A stretch of DNA of 41,164 nt, from assembly GCF_025060755.1 (NCBI RefSeq), contig NZ_JANYUY010000062.1, forward strand, positions 1 to 41,164. Reading direction: 5' to 3'. The DNA comes from Paenibacillus doosanensis. Its GTDB lineage: Bacteria; Bacillota; Bacilli; Paenibacillales; NBRC-103111. A program made the position numbers and the translations under genes. This document shows positions 40,906-41,164 of this stretch, piece after piece. A model generated the notes under the pieces. It made no database searches and was not told the origin of the DNA. It was given only the letters and a program-made list of their open reading frames with translations. Positions within the stretch are counted from its first letter, which is position 1. Each line of letters begins with the position of its first letter.

Positions 40906-40992
40906 AATCCATATAGCAGATCCTTGCAGCTGCGGATAAAAACGTTGATGCGGCAAGGGTTTAGCGGCATTCATAATCCATACGGCAGATCC
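40906..40992. repeat. Two 18-bp direct repeats upstream of the LplB operon
   Basis: AATCCATATAGCAGATCC (40906-40923) and AATCCATACGGCAGATCC (40975-40992) match at 16 of 18 positions, 69 bp apart, in the region upstream of the first permease gene. They may be regulator sites or a small duplication. Confidence 0.5.
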
Positions 40993-41019
40993 GGATAATC
41001 ATTAGAGCAGACAGAACAA

Positions 41020-41038
41020 ATGGCTGCGCATCATTTCC
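41020..41038. repeat. 19-bp piece of the dispersed repeat at the intron edge
   Basis: ATGGCTGCGCATCATTTCC is identical to 14574-14592 in repeat copy 2. Here it directly abuts the 3' end of the group II intron, taking the place of the exon sequence that follows the terminator T-run in copy 2. The rest of the repeat family is absent to its left. Confidence 0.7.
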
Positions 41039-41164
41039 CTAGAGTAAAGGGCAGAGAAATCTGCCCCTCCTCATCAAACCGTACGTGAGGTTTTCCCTCA
41101 TACGGCTTTCCGATGTTCGTCATTCATGTGCATGCAGATTACAAGAGCGTTTTAAGTCCATATT
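41039..41164 (-). mobile_element. Group II intron, 3' end (domains V and VI), partial
   Basis: On the minus strand a 33-34-nt domain V occupies about 41109-41076: AAGCCGTATGAGG, a GAAA-type loop, then CCTCACGTACGGTTT. It shows the catalytic AGC triad, the closing G-T wobble and the CG bulge. Domain VI follows (41070-41041), a GGGCAG/CTGCCC hairpin with a probable branch-point A in TTTACTCT. The intron ends near 41039-41041. A frame closing with TGA at 41122-41120 could be the tail of the intron's reverse transcriptase, which would lie beyond the window; that part is a guess. Confidence 0.85.

Noticed and set aside
41120-41164. Tail of the group II intron reverse transcriptase
   Set aside because: Only 15 codons are visible and they match no known tail that I can recall; mentioned within the intron entry but not called as a gene.

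Overview
The window looks like chromosome of an endospore-forming, Paenibacillus-like Firmicute. The reasons are an orphan GerAB germinant-receptor permease, two YesM/YesN-type two-component systems, three CUT1 sugar-type ABC importers that all lack their own ATPase gene, strong GGAGG-type ribosome binding sites, and a CcpA-type cre site. No rRNA, tRNA or CRISPR array was seen. All identifications come from reading motifs and gene order; no database search was run.

Region 1 (149-9574, minus strand): an isolated HAD phosphatase, then a nucleoside-use locus. In transcription order this is sensor kinase, response regulator, nucleoside hydrolase, lipoprotein binding protein, two permeases and ribokinase. 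Inference: a nucleoside is imported by a CUT1-type transporter and split into base and ribose, and the ribose is phosphorylated.

Region 2 (9575-20590) is a mosaic of small units: an MFS exporter; a sugar-phosphate isomerase and HAD-IIB phosphatase pair with a divergent AraC regulator; orphan gerAB; an unknown 137-residue protein; a LysR regulator divergent from an MFS transporter; and a NIPSNAP plus aldo/keto reductase pair behind an operator-like inverted repeat. Two copies of a dispersed repeat of about 120-150 bp lie exactly 4500 bp apart, each directly downstream of a minus-strand terminator.

Region 3 (20565-36310, minus strand) is the most interesting part. A GntR/UTRA regulator and a second YesN/YesM pair precede a ten-gene run: binding protein, two permeases, HyuA and HyuB (ATP-dependent hydantoinase/oxoprolinase family), a FrlD-like kinase, a metal-dependent amidohydrolase-fold protein, a YjbQ-family protein, a FrlC-like epimerase and a FrlB-like SIS deglycase. 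It reads as a fructosamine (Amadori product) pathway with a lactam- or hydantoin-opening module added. I propose that it degrades Amadori compounds carrying a cyclic amide, such as a fructosyl-pyroglutamate type compound.

Region 4 (36668-41164): a divergent pair made of an unknown 125-residue protein and a tiny XRE regulator sharing a 17-bp inverted repeat; an LplA/LplB/YtcP-type importer; and, at the right edge, the 3' end of a group II intron (domains V and VI, minus strand). The sequence just outside this intron matches the terminator-proximal end of one dispersed repeat copy.
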